This document shows positions 6,093 through 12,879 of a stretch of 15,792 bases of DNA, piece by piece (the first letter of the stretch is position 1; each line of letters opens with the position of its first letter). The position numbers were made by a program, and so were the translations under genes. The notes under the pieces are model-generated. The model searched no databases, had not been told where the DNA came from, and saw nothing but the letters and a program-made list of their open reading frames with translations. The stretch is from Sedimentisphaerales bacterium (GTDB lineage: Bacteria > Planctomycetota > Phycisphaerae > Sedimentisphaerales > Anaerobacaceae), in the NCBI GenBank assembly GCA_016933985.1, contig JAFGTU010000034.1, positions 1 through 15,792 on the forward strand, in the 5' to 3' direction.

Positions 6093-8102
6093 ATGAAATC
6101 GAAAGCATTATTCAAATTCGCACTTGTTTGTATCGCTGTATTTTGTTTTCTGAGCTTATTCGCGTCCTGGAGTCCGGCAGGCGAGGATTTTGTGCCGGGG
6201 ATTGAAGAGCTTTATCGGCTGGACCGGCTGGCGGTTCTGAGGGAATCCGTCGAGGTGGCGTCGCAATCGAGCTATGACCGAACGGGGGGCAACAACGATG
6301 GTTTCGGCGGGGAGTATTCTTACGTGCGGAAGGAAGACGGAGGGCTTGTATTAGTCGATTTGAAGGGGCCGGGCGTCATTTATCGGATATGGACGCCGAC
6401 ACCTACGGAGGATGTGATGGAGTTCTATTTTGACGGCAGCAGCGAGCCAGCGATAAAGGTCAAGTTCCGCGAGATTTTTATGGGCGGGCATCCCGTATTT
6501 GTTCGCCCTTTAGTCGGCTACGGGGCGGGCGGATTCTACAGCTATGCGCCGCTACCCTATGAGAAATCGTGCAAGATAGTGATTCGTGCCGAGCGGATAC
6601 AGTTCTACCAGATCAACTACGCCACATATCCAAAGGAAACGGCGATAAAGACATTTTCGGCGGAAGCATCTGGCGAATATCGGCGGCATCTGGAAAAGGC
6701 GATGCAATTATTCGATTCGTGCGGTGCCGACATCAGCGCCTACGCTGCGTCTCCAGAGGCTAAAATTGAACGACTTAGCTCCAGCAAGGTGCTGAAGACG
6801 GGAGAGGCGGTGACGGTTTTCGAGGCTGATCGTCCGGGCAGGATTGTTGGGATTCGGATGGGGCCGGCGGAGGCATTTTCGGGCAAGGGGCGCGATATTG
6901 TTCTTCGAGCATACTGGGACGGCGAGAAGGAACCTGCGATCCTGAGCCCGGCGGGCGATTTCTTCGGCTATGCGTGGGGAGAGCCTGCGGTGAAATCGCT
7001 GCTGATCGGAACCGCCGACGGGGCCAACTACTGCTACTATCCGATGCCGTTCGACAAATCCGCCCGAATTGAACTGGTTTCGGAGCGGGATTCCGGCGCA
7101 AAGCAGACGACAATTCGGACGGAGGTAATGTTTGCGCCTATCGGCAGACGAGAGAACGAGGGCAAATTCTACGCGATATGGAGGAGGGAGAATCCAACTA
7201 CAAAGGGCGAACCTTTCACCTTCATTAAGACCAAGGGACGCGGACATATAGTCGGCTGCATCCAGCAATCGCAGGGTTTTGAATCGGGCAACACATATTT
7301 TTTCGAAGGCGACGACCAGACGACTATCGACGGCAAGCTGGCAGTCCACGGGACCGGCTCGGAGGATTTCTATAACGGGGGATGGTACGACGTGCCGGGC
7401 CGGTGGGAGGCGAGGCGGTCGTTTCCGCTAAGCGGGTGCCTGGGCTATAAGAAGCACCTCGGCAGGACCGGCGGATACCGCCTGTTCTTAGGCGACGCAT
7501 ACGCGTACCGCAAGAACATTCTGCAGACTATCGAACACGCCCCCACGGGAAACGAGCTATTGAACGATTATTGCGGCTTGACGTTTCTATACTCGCAGGA
7601 AAGACCGACCTTCGAGTTCAAGCTGCCGGAAGCGGGCGAGAGGAAGGTTATCGATCTGAAGCGCATCGTCTTTGCGACGTGGTGGAACGTTCCGATTTAC
7701 GCCTTCTCCTTCCGCGATACGACTCTCACAAAAGCCGGGGAGGAATTCGACGACAAGGAAGTCCGGTTCCTGTCTATGAAGGCAAAGGGGGATGACTGGT
7801 TCGGGCATCATTTCATCTGCTTTACGTGCGAGCTTCCGGCCGCGGGCAAATACAAGGTGAGCATAGACGTTATCAAGGGGCCGGGCCAGGGGAAGGTACA
7901 GTTATTTATGGACGAGGCGCCGGTCGGGCCGATTGTCGATATGTATGCCGAGAAGAGGCAGCACGCGGCGAATGAGCATATCGGGACGCTCGACTTGAAT
8001 GAAGGGGCGAATAATCTGCTGTTCAAACTCGTGGGCAAAAACGAGAAATCCGAAGGGCTGGGGCTGGATTTGACCGGCATCATCTGTGAACGAGTGGATT
8101 AG
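6093..8102 (+). CDS. Secreted DUF2961 / GH172-type glycoside hydrolase
   Basis: A 669-residue protein of the DUF2961 family, whose characterised members are GH172 enzymes acting on alpha-D-fructofuranosides or D-arabinofuranosides. Family signs include GGNNDGFGG (65-73), the strand KGPGVIYRIW (91-100), the FFEGDD motif with E405 and GTGSEDFYNGGWY with E424; these two Glu are plausible catalytic residues by analogy with the family. Residues 1-29 look like a signal peptide (Lys-rich start, then hydrophobic 9-23, SWSPAG), so it acts outside the cytoplasm. A C-terminal region (about 555-669) looks like an extra beta-rich domain. The ATG at 6093 was chosen because GAGG lies 8 bases upstream and the signal peptide follows at once; the frame is open from 5967, but those 42 residues look non-coding. 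Substrate is not determined. Confidence 0.85.
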   Translation: MKSKALFKFALVCIAVFCFLSLFASWSPAGEDFVPGIEELYRLDRLAVLRESVEVASQSSYDRTGGNNDGFGGEYSYVRKEDGGLVLVDLKGPGVIYRIWTPTPTEDVMEFYFDGSSEPAIKVKFREIFMGGHPVFVRPLVGYGAGGFYSYAPLPYEKSCKIVIRAERIQFYQINYATYPKETAIKTFSAEASGEYRRHLEKAMQLFDSCGADISAYAASPEAKIERLSSSKVLKTGEAVTVFEADRPGRIVGIRMGPAEAFSGKGRDIVLRAYWDGEKEPAILSPAGDFFGYAWGEPAVKSLLIGTADGANYCYYPMPFDKSARIELVSERDSGAKQTTIRTEVMFAPIGRRENEGKFYAIWRRENPTTKGEPFTFIKTKGRGHIVGCIQQSQGFESGNTYFFEGDDQTTIDGKLAVHGTGSEDFYNGGWYDVPGRWEARRSFPLSGCLGYKKHLGRTGGYRLFLGDAYAYRKNILQTIEHAPTGNELLNDYCGLTFLYSQERPTFEFKLPEAGERKVIDLKRIVFATWWNVPIYAFSFRDTTLTKAGEEFDDKEVRFLSMKAKGDDWFGHHFICFTCELPAAGKYKVSIDVIKGPGQGKVQLFMDEAPVGPIVDMYAEKRQHAANEHIGTLDLNEGANNLLFKLVGKNEKSEGLGLDLTGIICERVD

Positions 8103-8164
8103 GTACGAGTTGGCTGCTTCGGCGATAAAGCCGTGCCGCAGTCTTGAATTGGGGTGATTTTTCG
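8102..8164 (+). repeat. Dispersed repeat, right copy
   Basis: Begins at the last base of the GH172-type gene's TAG. Blocks matching the left copy are GGTACGAGTTGG and following bases (8102-8122), GCCGTGCCG (8130-8138) and GGGGTGATTTTT (8151-8162). It has the same orientation as the copy at 2270. Lacks the long hairpin seen in the left copy. Confidence 0.45.
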
Positions 8165-8182
8165 GGTAAGAACGAACATAAT
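8154..8182 (+). promoter_or_regulatory. Weak candidate promoter for the moxR operon
   Basis: CATAAT at 8177-8182 matches a -10 box in 5 of 6 positions; GTGATT at 8154-8159 is a poor -35 with a 17-base spacer. This would give a leader of roughly 110 bases before moxR containing the hairpins at 8229-8286. No better pair was seen in the 198-base gap. Confidence 0.22.
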
Positions 8183-8228
8183 GAGCAGCAAGACGTAAAG
8201 ATTTGTTGTATTTTTTGCACGGTCAGAA

Positions 8229-8286
8229 AGCTGATGCCTCACGGGCATCGGCTGAGGAACCTATAACTCGGAGCCGAGATTTTTTT
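8229..8286 (+). promoter_or_regulatory. Structured moxR leader, possible attenuator
   Basis: A 10-bp stem (one G-T wobble) forms from AGCTGATGCC (8229-8238) and GGCATCGGCT (8244-8253) around loop TCACG. Then CTCGG (8267-8271) and CCGAG (8274-8278) can form a short stem, followed by ATTTTTTT (8279-8286), the outline of an intrinsic terminator. CGGCT at 8249-8253, part of the first stem, could instead pair with AGCCG at 8272-8276, which would break both. The T-run runs straight into the AAGGAG Shine-Dalgarno of moxR. The terminator stem is short (4-5 bp), so function is unproven. Confidence 0.4.
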
Positions 8287-8300
8287 AAGGAGAAGTCTCT

Positions 8301-9290
8301 ATGGCGACAGACGTTAAACAGATCGCAGAGCTGGTGCAGCGGAAGAGCGAATTCGTGCGATTGCTTTTCTCTGAAATTGATAAAGTCATCATCGGGCAGC
8401 GCTATATGCTGGAGCGGATGCTTATCGGGCTTTTGGCGAACGGTCATATACTGCTCGAAGGCGTGCCGGGGCTTGCCAAGACGATGGCGGTGACGGTTCT
8501 GGCTCGTGCGATAGACGCCCGGTTCAGGCGGATACAGTTTACGCCCGATTTGCTGCCTGCGGACCTAATCGGGACGCAGATATACCGGCAGAGTGACGGC
8601 GAGTTTTACACGCGCAAAGGGCCTATATTCGCCAACATCATATTGGCCGACGAGATTAACCGTGCGCCGGCGAAGGTTCAAAGCGCCCTGCTGGAGGCGA
8701 TGCAGGAAAGGCAGGTTTCCATCGGGGATGAGACGTTTGCGGTGCCCAGCCCATTTCTGGTTCTTGCGACACAAAACCCGATCGAGCAGGAGGGGACTTA
8801 TCCGCTGCCGGAGGCGCAGTTGGACAGGTTTATGCTGAAGCTCAAGATCGACTACCCCAACAAGGAGCAGGAGCGTCAGATTCTCGACAGGATGGCTGTG
8901 ACCGACAAGAAGTTCGATATTAAGGCTGTTATCAGTCCCGGCGATATTGCGGAGGTCAGGGGCGTGGTCGATGAGATATACATCGACGAGAAGATAAAGG
9001 ACTACATCGTCGATATCGTCTGCGCAACGAGAGAGCCGAAGAAGTACGGGCTGGATATAAAGAATTTCATAAGCTACGGGGCCTCGCCGAGGGCGACCAT
9101 ATACCTTGCAATTGCGGCAAAGGCGCATGCGTTTATTCAGCAGCGGGGCTATGTCACGCCGCAGGACGTCAAGAGCATCGGTATGGATGTTTTGCGGCAC
9201 AGGGTCATTGTCAGCTATGAGGCCGAGGCGGAAGACAAGAGCAGCGAAGATATTATAAAGACTATTTTTGACAATGTTGAAGTGCCTTAG
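8301..9290 (+). CDS. moxR: MoxR-family AAA+ ATPase
   Basis: A 329-residue AAA+ ATPase of the MoxR family, cytoplasmic, thought to remodel or insert cofactors into VWA-domain partner proteins using ATP. Visible motifs: Walker A GVPGLAKT (54-61, K60), Walker B IILADEINR (113-121, D117/E118), sensor 1 ATQNP (156-160), EAQLDRF (171-177) and the sensor 2 region GASPRA (260-265). Length is normal for the family. AAGGAG lies about 8 bases upstream of the ATG. It is the first gene of a run of seven same-strand genes that includes DUF58, two BatA/BatB-type VWA proteins and a TPR protein, the classic MoxR-Bat setting, so its clients are probably these VWA proteins. Its stop codon touches the left terminal repeat of the hairpin element. 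Confidence 0.95.
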   Translation: MATDVKQIAELVQRKSEFVRLLFSEIDKVIIGQRYMLERMLIGLLANGHILLEGVPGLAKTMAVTVLARAIDARFRRIQFTPDLLPADLIGTQIYRQSDGEFYTRKGPIFANIILADEINRAPAKVQSALLEAMQERQVSIGDETFAVPSPFLVLATQNPIEQEGTYPLPEAQLDRFMLKLKIDYPNKEQERQILDRMAVTDKKFDIKAVISPGDIAEVRGVVDEIYIDEKIKDYIVDIVCATREPKKYGLDIKNFISYGASPRATIYLAIAAKAHAFIQQRGYVTPQDVKSIGMDVLRHRVIVSYEAEAEDKSSEDIIKTIFDNVEVP

Positions 9291-9307
9291 AAAATGCATG
9301 AGCAGTG

Positions 9308-9328
9308 GCACGGCCATCCTGGCCGTGC
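9308..9328 (+). repeat. Hairpin 1 of the element; also terminator-like
   Basis: Arms GCACGGCCA (9308-9316) and TGGCCGTGC (9320-9328), loop TCC. It is followed by ATTTT, so on the plus strand it could partly terminate transcription after moxR. An outer pair AAAATGCA (9291-9298) and TGCATTTT (9326-9333) offers an alternative fold. Confidence 0.7.
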
Positions 9329-9365
9329 ATTTTACCGGAGTGTGCCTGCAGGAAGAAGACCAACT

Positions 9366-9386
9366 GCAGGGCCAAGATGGCCCTGC
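9366..9386 (+). repeat. Hairpin 2 of the element
   Basis: Arms GCAGGGCCA (9366-9374) and TGGCCCTGC (9378-9386), loop AGA. It differs from hairpin 1 at arm position 4, with the partner base changed to match. Confidence 0.75.
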
Positions 9387-9389
9387 GAC

Positions 9390-9410
9390 GCATGGGCAAG
9401 ATGCCCATGC
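9390..9410 (+). repeat. Hairpin 3 of the element
   Basis: Arms GCATGGGCA (9390-9398) and TGCCCATGC (9402-9410), loop AGA. It differs from hairpin 1 at arm positions 4 and 7, both compensated in the other arm. Confidence 0.75.
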
Positions 9411-9474
9411 CACGACAAAAACGGCTTCTCATGCACTTTCTTGGTGAGAACGTGAGATTCAATTCCATACTGCG

Positions 9475-10350
9475 ATGATACCGGAAGAACTGATAAAAAA
9501 GATCAGACAGATTCAAATCTACACGTCCCGCACGGTTGACGCGAGCTTTGCGGGCCAGTACGAGAGCGTGTTCAAGGGCCGGGGGATGCAGTTCGACGAG
9601 GTGCGCGAATATACTCCTGGCGACGACATCCGCAGCATCGACTGGAACGTCACGGCCAGGACCGGCAAGGCTTACATCAAGCAGTTCGTCGAAGAGCGTG
9701 AGATGACCGTTATCTTCGCGGTCGATCTCAGCGCATCGGGTCAGTTCGGGACGGTCAACAAGATGAAGAACGAGCTGGCGGCGGAGTTCTGCGCGGTGCT
9801 GGCCTTTGCCGCGGCGAAGAACAACGACAAGGTGGGGCTGCTGATCTTCACCGACCAGATCGAGCTGTACATACCGCCCAAGAAGGGGAGCAGCCACGTA
9901 TTAAGGCTGATTCGGGAGCTGCTGTATTTCAAGATGCCCCGGCGAAAAACGGACATATCAATGGCCTTGGAGTATATCGCGAAAGTTACGCGGAAGAAGG
10001 CCACTATTTTTCTGGTGTCGGACTTTATCGAATCGGATTTCAAGAAATCACTGGGCCTTCTGAACAAGCGTCACGATGTTATCGCGGTGCCAGTTCGCGA
10101 CAGGGTGGAGATTTCGATGCCGAGCGTGGGGCTGATTGAATTGCAGGACGCCGAGACAGGCGAGATTATTCTGGTTGACACATCGAGCAGCAAGTTTCGC
10201 AATCAGTACGGGCAGGAGAGCTCGAGCCGATTCAATGACCTGGAGAATTTGCTCAGATCGACAAATGTTGACTGCATTCCCGTGACGACGGACAAACCGT
10301 ATATCCGGGATTTGGTGCAGTTCTTCCACGCACGGCACAAGCGACACTAA
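9475..10350 (+). CDS. DUF58 domain protein (VWA-like MoxR partner)
   Basis: A 291-residue cytosolic protein of the DUF58 family. The family hallmark is clear at 43-58 (VREYTPGDDIRSIDWN), and the C-terminal half has a VWA-like fold with a MIDAS-type start DLSAS at 84-88, D160 and D183. DUF58 genes commonly follow moxR, and the product is thought to be a partner or client of the ATPase at the membrane; the biochemical role is not known. There is no transmembrane segment. The ATG at 9475 is the only usual start: the frame has a stop at 9445-9447 and no other ATG, GTG or TTG after it. No convincing Shine-Dalgarno is visible, so translation may be weak or depend on context left by the adjacent hairpin element. 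Confidence 0.9.
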   Translation: MIPEELIKKIRQIQIYTSRTVDASFAGQYESVFKGRGMQFDEVREYTPGDDIRSIDWNVTARTGKAYIKQFVEEREMTVIFAVDLSASGQFGTVNKMKNELAAEFCAVLAFAAAKNNDKVGLLIFTDQIELYIPPKKGSSHVLRLIRELLYFKMPRRKTDISMALEYIAKVTRKKATIFLVSDFIESDFKKSLGLLNKRHDVIAVPVRDRVEISMPSVGLIELQDAETGEIILVDTSSSKFRNQYGQESSSRFNDLENLLRSTNVDCIPVTTDKPYIRDLVQFFHARHKRH

Positions 10351-10404
10351 GGACAACACAACTGGGACTCTACAGAAGCGAATTCTTTGAAGGAGCTTGA
10401 GTAT

Positions 10405-11802
10405 ATGGATGAGAAGCTGGATTTTTCAATTCCTCAGAAGAAGGGTGGGGGTCAATTTGGAAACAAAATAGTTTTGGCCCTGCTGCTTATCTTGACGGGG
10501 CTGGGAGTGGCGAACCTGCTCAAGGACTCCGGGCGCGGCAGTTCCACGACACAGCCAGACACGAGCGGTCTTTCGGCGGGGCAGATTAAGCAGTTGGCGA
10601 CGAAACTTGCACAGAGGAATCTTCACGCACAGGCTGCAAAGGTCTGGGGGGATTATCTTGCATGCGCGGATATAACGGCCGGCGATCGCGCCAAGGCGCT
10701 GTTTCAGGCGGGGACGAGCTTGGAGCAGGCCGGGCTCTACGACGAGGCGATTGAGCGTTACTATCGCAGCGAGACGGTTGCGGCGCTGGACGAGCCGGCC
10801 CCGCAGATCGACGCTCACATAAGGGACTGCTTCGAGAAAATCGGCAAGTTGTCAGCCCTGCGATACGAATTGATGGACCGCACGGGGATAGCGAAGTCTG
10901 AGTCGGCGGGCGGTGAAGTGGTCGCCGAGATCGGCGCCGAGAAGATCACCTCCGCGGACCTTGATGCGCTAATTGAAAATGCAATCGAGAATCAACTAAG
11001 CCCGATGGCGGCATTTATGACGGTCGAGCAGTTAAACGAACAGAAGAAGAAGATGCTCGATGAGTATAAGTCCCCACAGGCGAGACGGCAGTTCTTACAG
11101 AGCTGGCTGGCCCAAGAGATACTCTATCGCGAGGCGCTTGAGGATCATCTATCGGGAAAGCCCGAAATCAAGAGCCTTTTGGACGAGGTTACGCGGGGAG
11201 TGCTCAGCCGGCAGCTTATGAACCAGCAGCTCGCCTCGAAGATCAATATAACCGAGACGGACCTGGAGACGTACTATGCCGCGAACAAGGCTGAATTCAT
11301 CGAGCCTGCCAAGGCGAGAATCAGTCATATTCTCGTCAAGGAAGAGCAGCAGGCCCTGGACCTGATCAAGCAACTCAAAGCCGGTGCAGACTTCGCGGAA
11401 CTGGCCAAAGAACATTCCGCCGACGAAGCGACGAAGAACAGCGGGGGCAAGATCGACGTCGATGTTACCAAAGGCGCTCATGTGCCGGTTATCGGGGACG
11501 CCAACTGGCTGAACGATCGCATTTTTTCAGCCGAGGCTCCGGCTGTGCTGGATGAGCCGGTCAAGACGGAAAAAGGATGGGAGATAGTTCGCGTCGACAG
11601 CAAGCAGGCCGAGCGGCAGAAGAGCTTCGACGAAGTAAGGCAGCAGGTGATGATGATGCTGACGGACCAGAAGCGTCAAGACGTTCAGCAGTCATACATC
11701 AAGCAGATGATGGACAAGTATAACGTCGTTATTCATACATCCGTATTGTCGCCTTCGCAGGAGGCTCCGGGTCCGGCATCGGTCTCCGGACAGCAGAAGT
11801 AA
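10405..11802 (+). CDS. Membrane-anchored parvulin-type peptidyl-prolyl isomerase (SurA/PpiC-like)
   Basis: A 465-residue envelope protein. A single transmembrane segment (about 20-39) near the N-terminus should leave the rest outside the cytoplasm. Residues about 57-150 are Ala-rich helices with a TPR-like character (KALFQAGTSLEQAGLYDEAIERYY, 97-120, shown here only as a reading guide). Residues 170-300 resemble a SurA-type N-terminal chaperone region, and 303-398 is a parvulin domain (ISHILVK, then LIKQLKAGADFAELAKEHS, SGG, GWEIVRV). It probably helps fold exported or membrane proteins by cis-trans isomerisation at proline. I chose the ATG at 10405 over an in-frame TTG at 10387 because AAGGAG sits 9 bases before the ATG and within the longer version. 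It lies between the DUF58 and BatD-like genes, on the same strand with short gaps, which is unusual for a Bat operon. Confidence 0.87.
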   Translation: MDEKLDFSIPQKKGGGQFGNKIVLALLLILTGLGVANLLKDSGRGSSTTQPDTSGLSAGQIKQLATKLAQRNLHAQAAKVWGDYLACADITAGDRAKALFQAGTSLEQAGLYDEAIERYYRSETVAALDEPAPQIDAHIRDCFEKIGKLSALRYELMDRTGIAKSESAGGEVVAEIGAEKITSADLDALIENAIENQLSPMAAFMTVEQLNEQKKKMLDEYKSPQARRQFLQSWLAQEILYREALEDHLSGKPEIKSLLDEVTRGVLSRQLMNQQLASKINITETDLETYYAANKAEFIEPAKARISHILVKEEQQALDLIKQLKAGADFAELAKEHSADEATKNSGGKIDVDVTKGAHVPVIGDANWLNDRIFSAEAPAVLDEPVKTEKGWEIVRVDSKQAERQKSFDEVRQQVMMMLTDQKRQDVQQSYIKQMMDKYNVVIHTSVLSPSQEAPGPASVSGQQK

Positions 11803-11820
11803 GTTTGAGTCGATAGATAT

Positions 11821-12879
11821 ATGGCAGAGACGGCGGTAAAAAGATACGGCATCCTGGTTGTGACGCTCTGCTGCTGCGCCGTGTTCGTTTGCGGGTGCGG
11901 AGACAGGAGAGGGCAAGCGGAGAAGACGAAGTTCGAGATAGACAAGCCTTATGAGCGCGGGCCGTTGAGCGTTCGTGTGCGTATAGACAAAAGCAAGCTG
12001 ACAATTGCCGAGACACTGCTGCTCGAATTGGAGGCGACGGTGGAGCCGGGCTATGAGGCCCGGATGCCGAAGGTTGACGCAGTGCTCGAGCACTTTGGCA
12101 TTTTAGACTGGGACAACCTGGGGGACAAGCTCGACAAGGATAATAACGTTGTGAGCACGTATCGTTATCGGCTGGAGCCTTTTCTGTCGGGCAAATACGA
12201 GATTCCGGCGTTGACATTCGAGTTTGTCGATGTCAACAGCCCCGAGGCGAAGACGTACAGTCTGTCCACCGAGCCGATTGAGGTTGAGGTCACTTCTCTG
12301 CTGGGCGAGGACCGCGCGAAGCTGGCCATCGAAGACATCGACGATGTTGTCGAGATGGCGCGGGAGGCTTCTTTCTGGTGGGTCTGGGCGCTTGCGGCGG
12401 CCTGCATCGCGGGCGCGGCGGTAGCATGGCTGCTGATGCGCAGGAAGCGGGCGATGGAATTGATAAGGATATTCCGGCCTGCGCACGAGATAGCCTACGC
12501 GCGGCTGCGGGCGCTGGTGAAAGAAGACCTTCTCAAGGGCGGGCGAGTGAAGGAATTCTACGAGCGTATAAGCAACATTCTGCGACACTATATCGAGGAC
12601 CGATTCGACCTGAGGGCGCCGGAAAGAACTACCGAAGAGTTTCTCAGCGAGCTTGCCCGGACGGAATTGCTCGGTGCGGGGGACAAGGATGGTCTCGGCG
12701 AATTCCTTACGCACTGCGACCTTGTGAAGTTCGCAAAGCACCATCCAACTACGGAGCAGATTCAGCGAACCTTCGATCTGGTGAAGAAGTTTATAGAGAA
12801 GACGAAATCGGACGAGCGCAAAATCGACGTGACCGACAGAGTAAAAGCCGAACAGACCATCGAAGCTGAGGTTGCATAG
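11821..12879 (+). CDS. BatD/DUF4381-like membrane lipoprotein of the Bat operon
   Basis: A 352-residue protein. A hydrophobic N-terminus (10-23) ends in V23-C-G-C26, which fits a lipobox, so C26 may be lipidated. A beta-rich extracytoplasmic domain (about 40-165) has the look of BatD-type modules, with AETLLLELEATVEPG (63-77) and SGKYEIPALTFEF (123-135). A transmembrane helix follows (about 184-206, then MRRKR), leaving a helical cytoplasmic tail (210-352) like that of DUF4381 proteins (RVKEFYERISNILRHYIEDRF at 242-262, shown as position only). The order DUF58, this type, then two VWA proteins is common in Bat operons. No strong Shine-Dalgarno is seen. The stop codon abuts the ATG of the next gene, so coupling is likely. 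The domain assignment is by resemblance and gene order. Confidence 0.7.
   Translation: MAETAVKRYGILVVTLCCCAVFVCGCGDRRGQAEKTKFEIDKPYERGPLSVRVRIDKSKLTIAETLLLELEATVEPGYEARMPKVDAVLEHFGILDWDNLGDKLDKDNNVVSTYRYRLEPFLSGKYEIPALTFEFVDVNSPEAKTYSLSTEPIEVEVTSLLGEDRAKLAIEDIDDVVEMAREASFWWVWALAAACIAGAAVAWLLMRRKRAMELIRIFRPAHEIAYARLRALVKEDLLKGGRVKEFYERISNILRHYIEDRFDLRAPERTTEEFLSELARTELLGAGDKDGLGEFLTHCDLVKFAKHHPTTEQIQRTFDLVKKFIEKTKSDERKIDVTDRVKAEQTIEAEVA

Larger units (their letters stand above)
9289..9441. mobile_element. 153-bp MITE/REP-like element with three perfect hairpins
   Basis: Bounded by inverted ends AGAAAATGCATGAG (9289-9302) and CTCATGCACTTTCT (9428-9441), complementary at 13 of 14 positions. Inside are three perfect 9-bp stems with 3-base loops. 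No coding frame is credible: the minus-strand reading gives peptides such as GMGILPM and HGQDGRAT, which I recognise as typical spurious translations of a dispersed repeat in planctomycete-like genomes. No clear target-site duplication is seen. It is inserted exactly at the moxR stop and ends 33 bases before the DUF58 start. With no transposase inside, it would need to be mobilised in trans, perhaps by a REP-associated tyrosine transposase. Confidence 0.7.

Noticed and set aside
8221..8260. Hammerhead ribozyme, because of CTGATG next to a stem
   Set aside because: The core CUGAUGA is not complete (CTGATGCC) and the required GAAA strand after the stem is absent.
9262..9897. Minus-strand frame of 211 codons with GMGILPM and HGQDGRAT peptides
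   Set aside because: These peptides come from the hairpin element, and the rest is antisense to the DUF58 gene.
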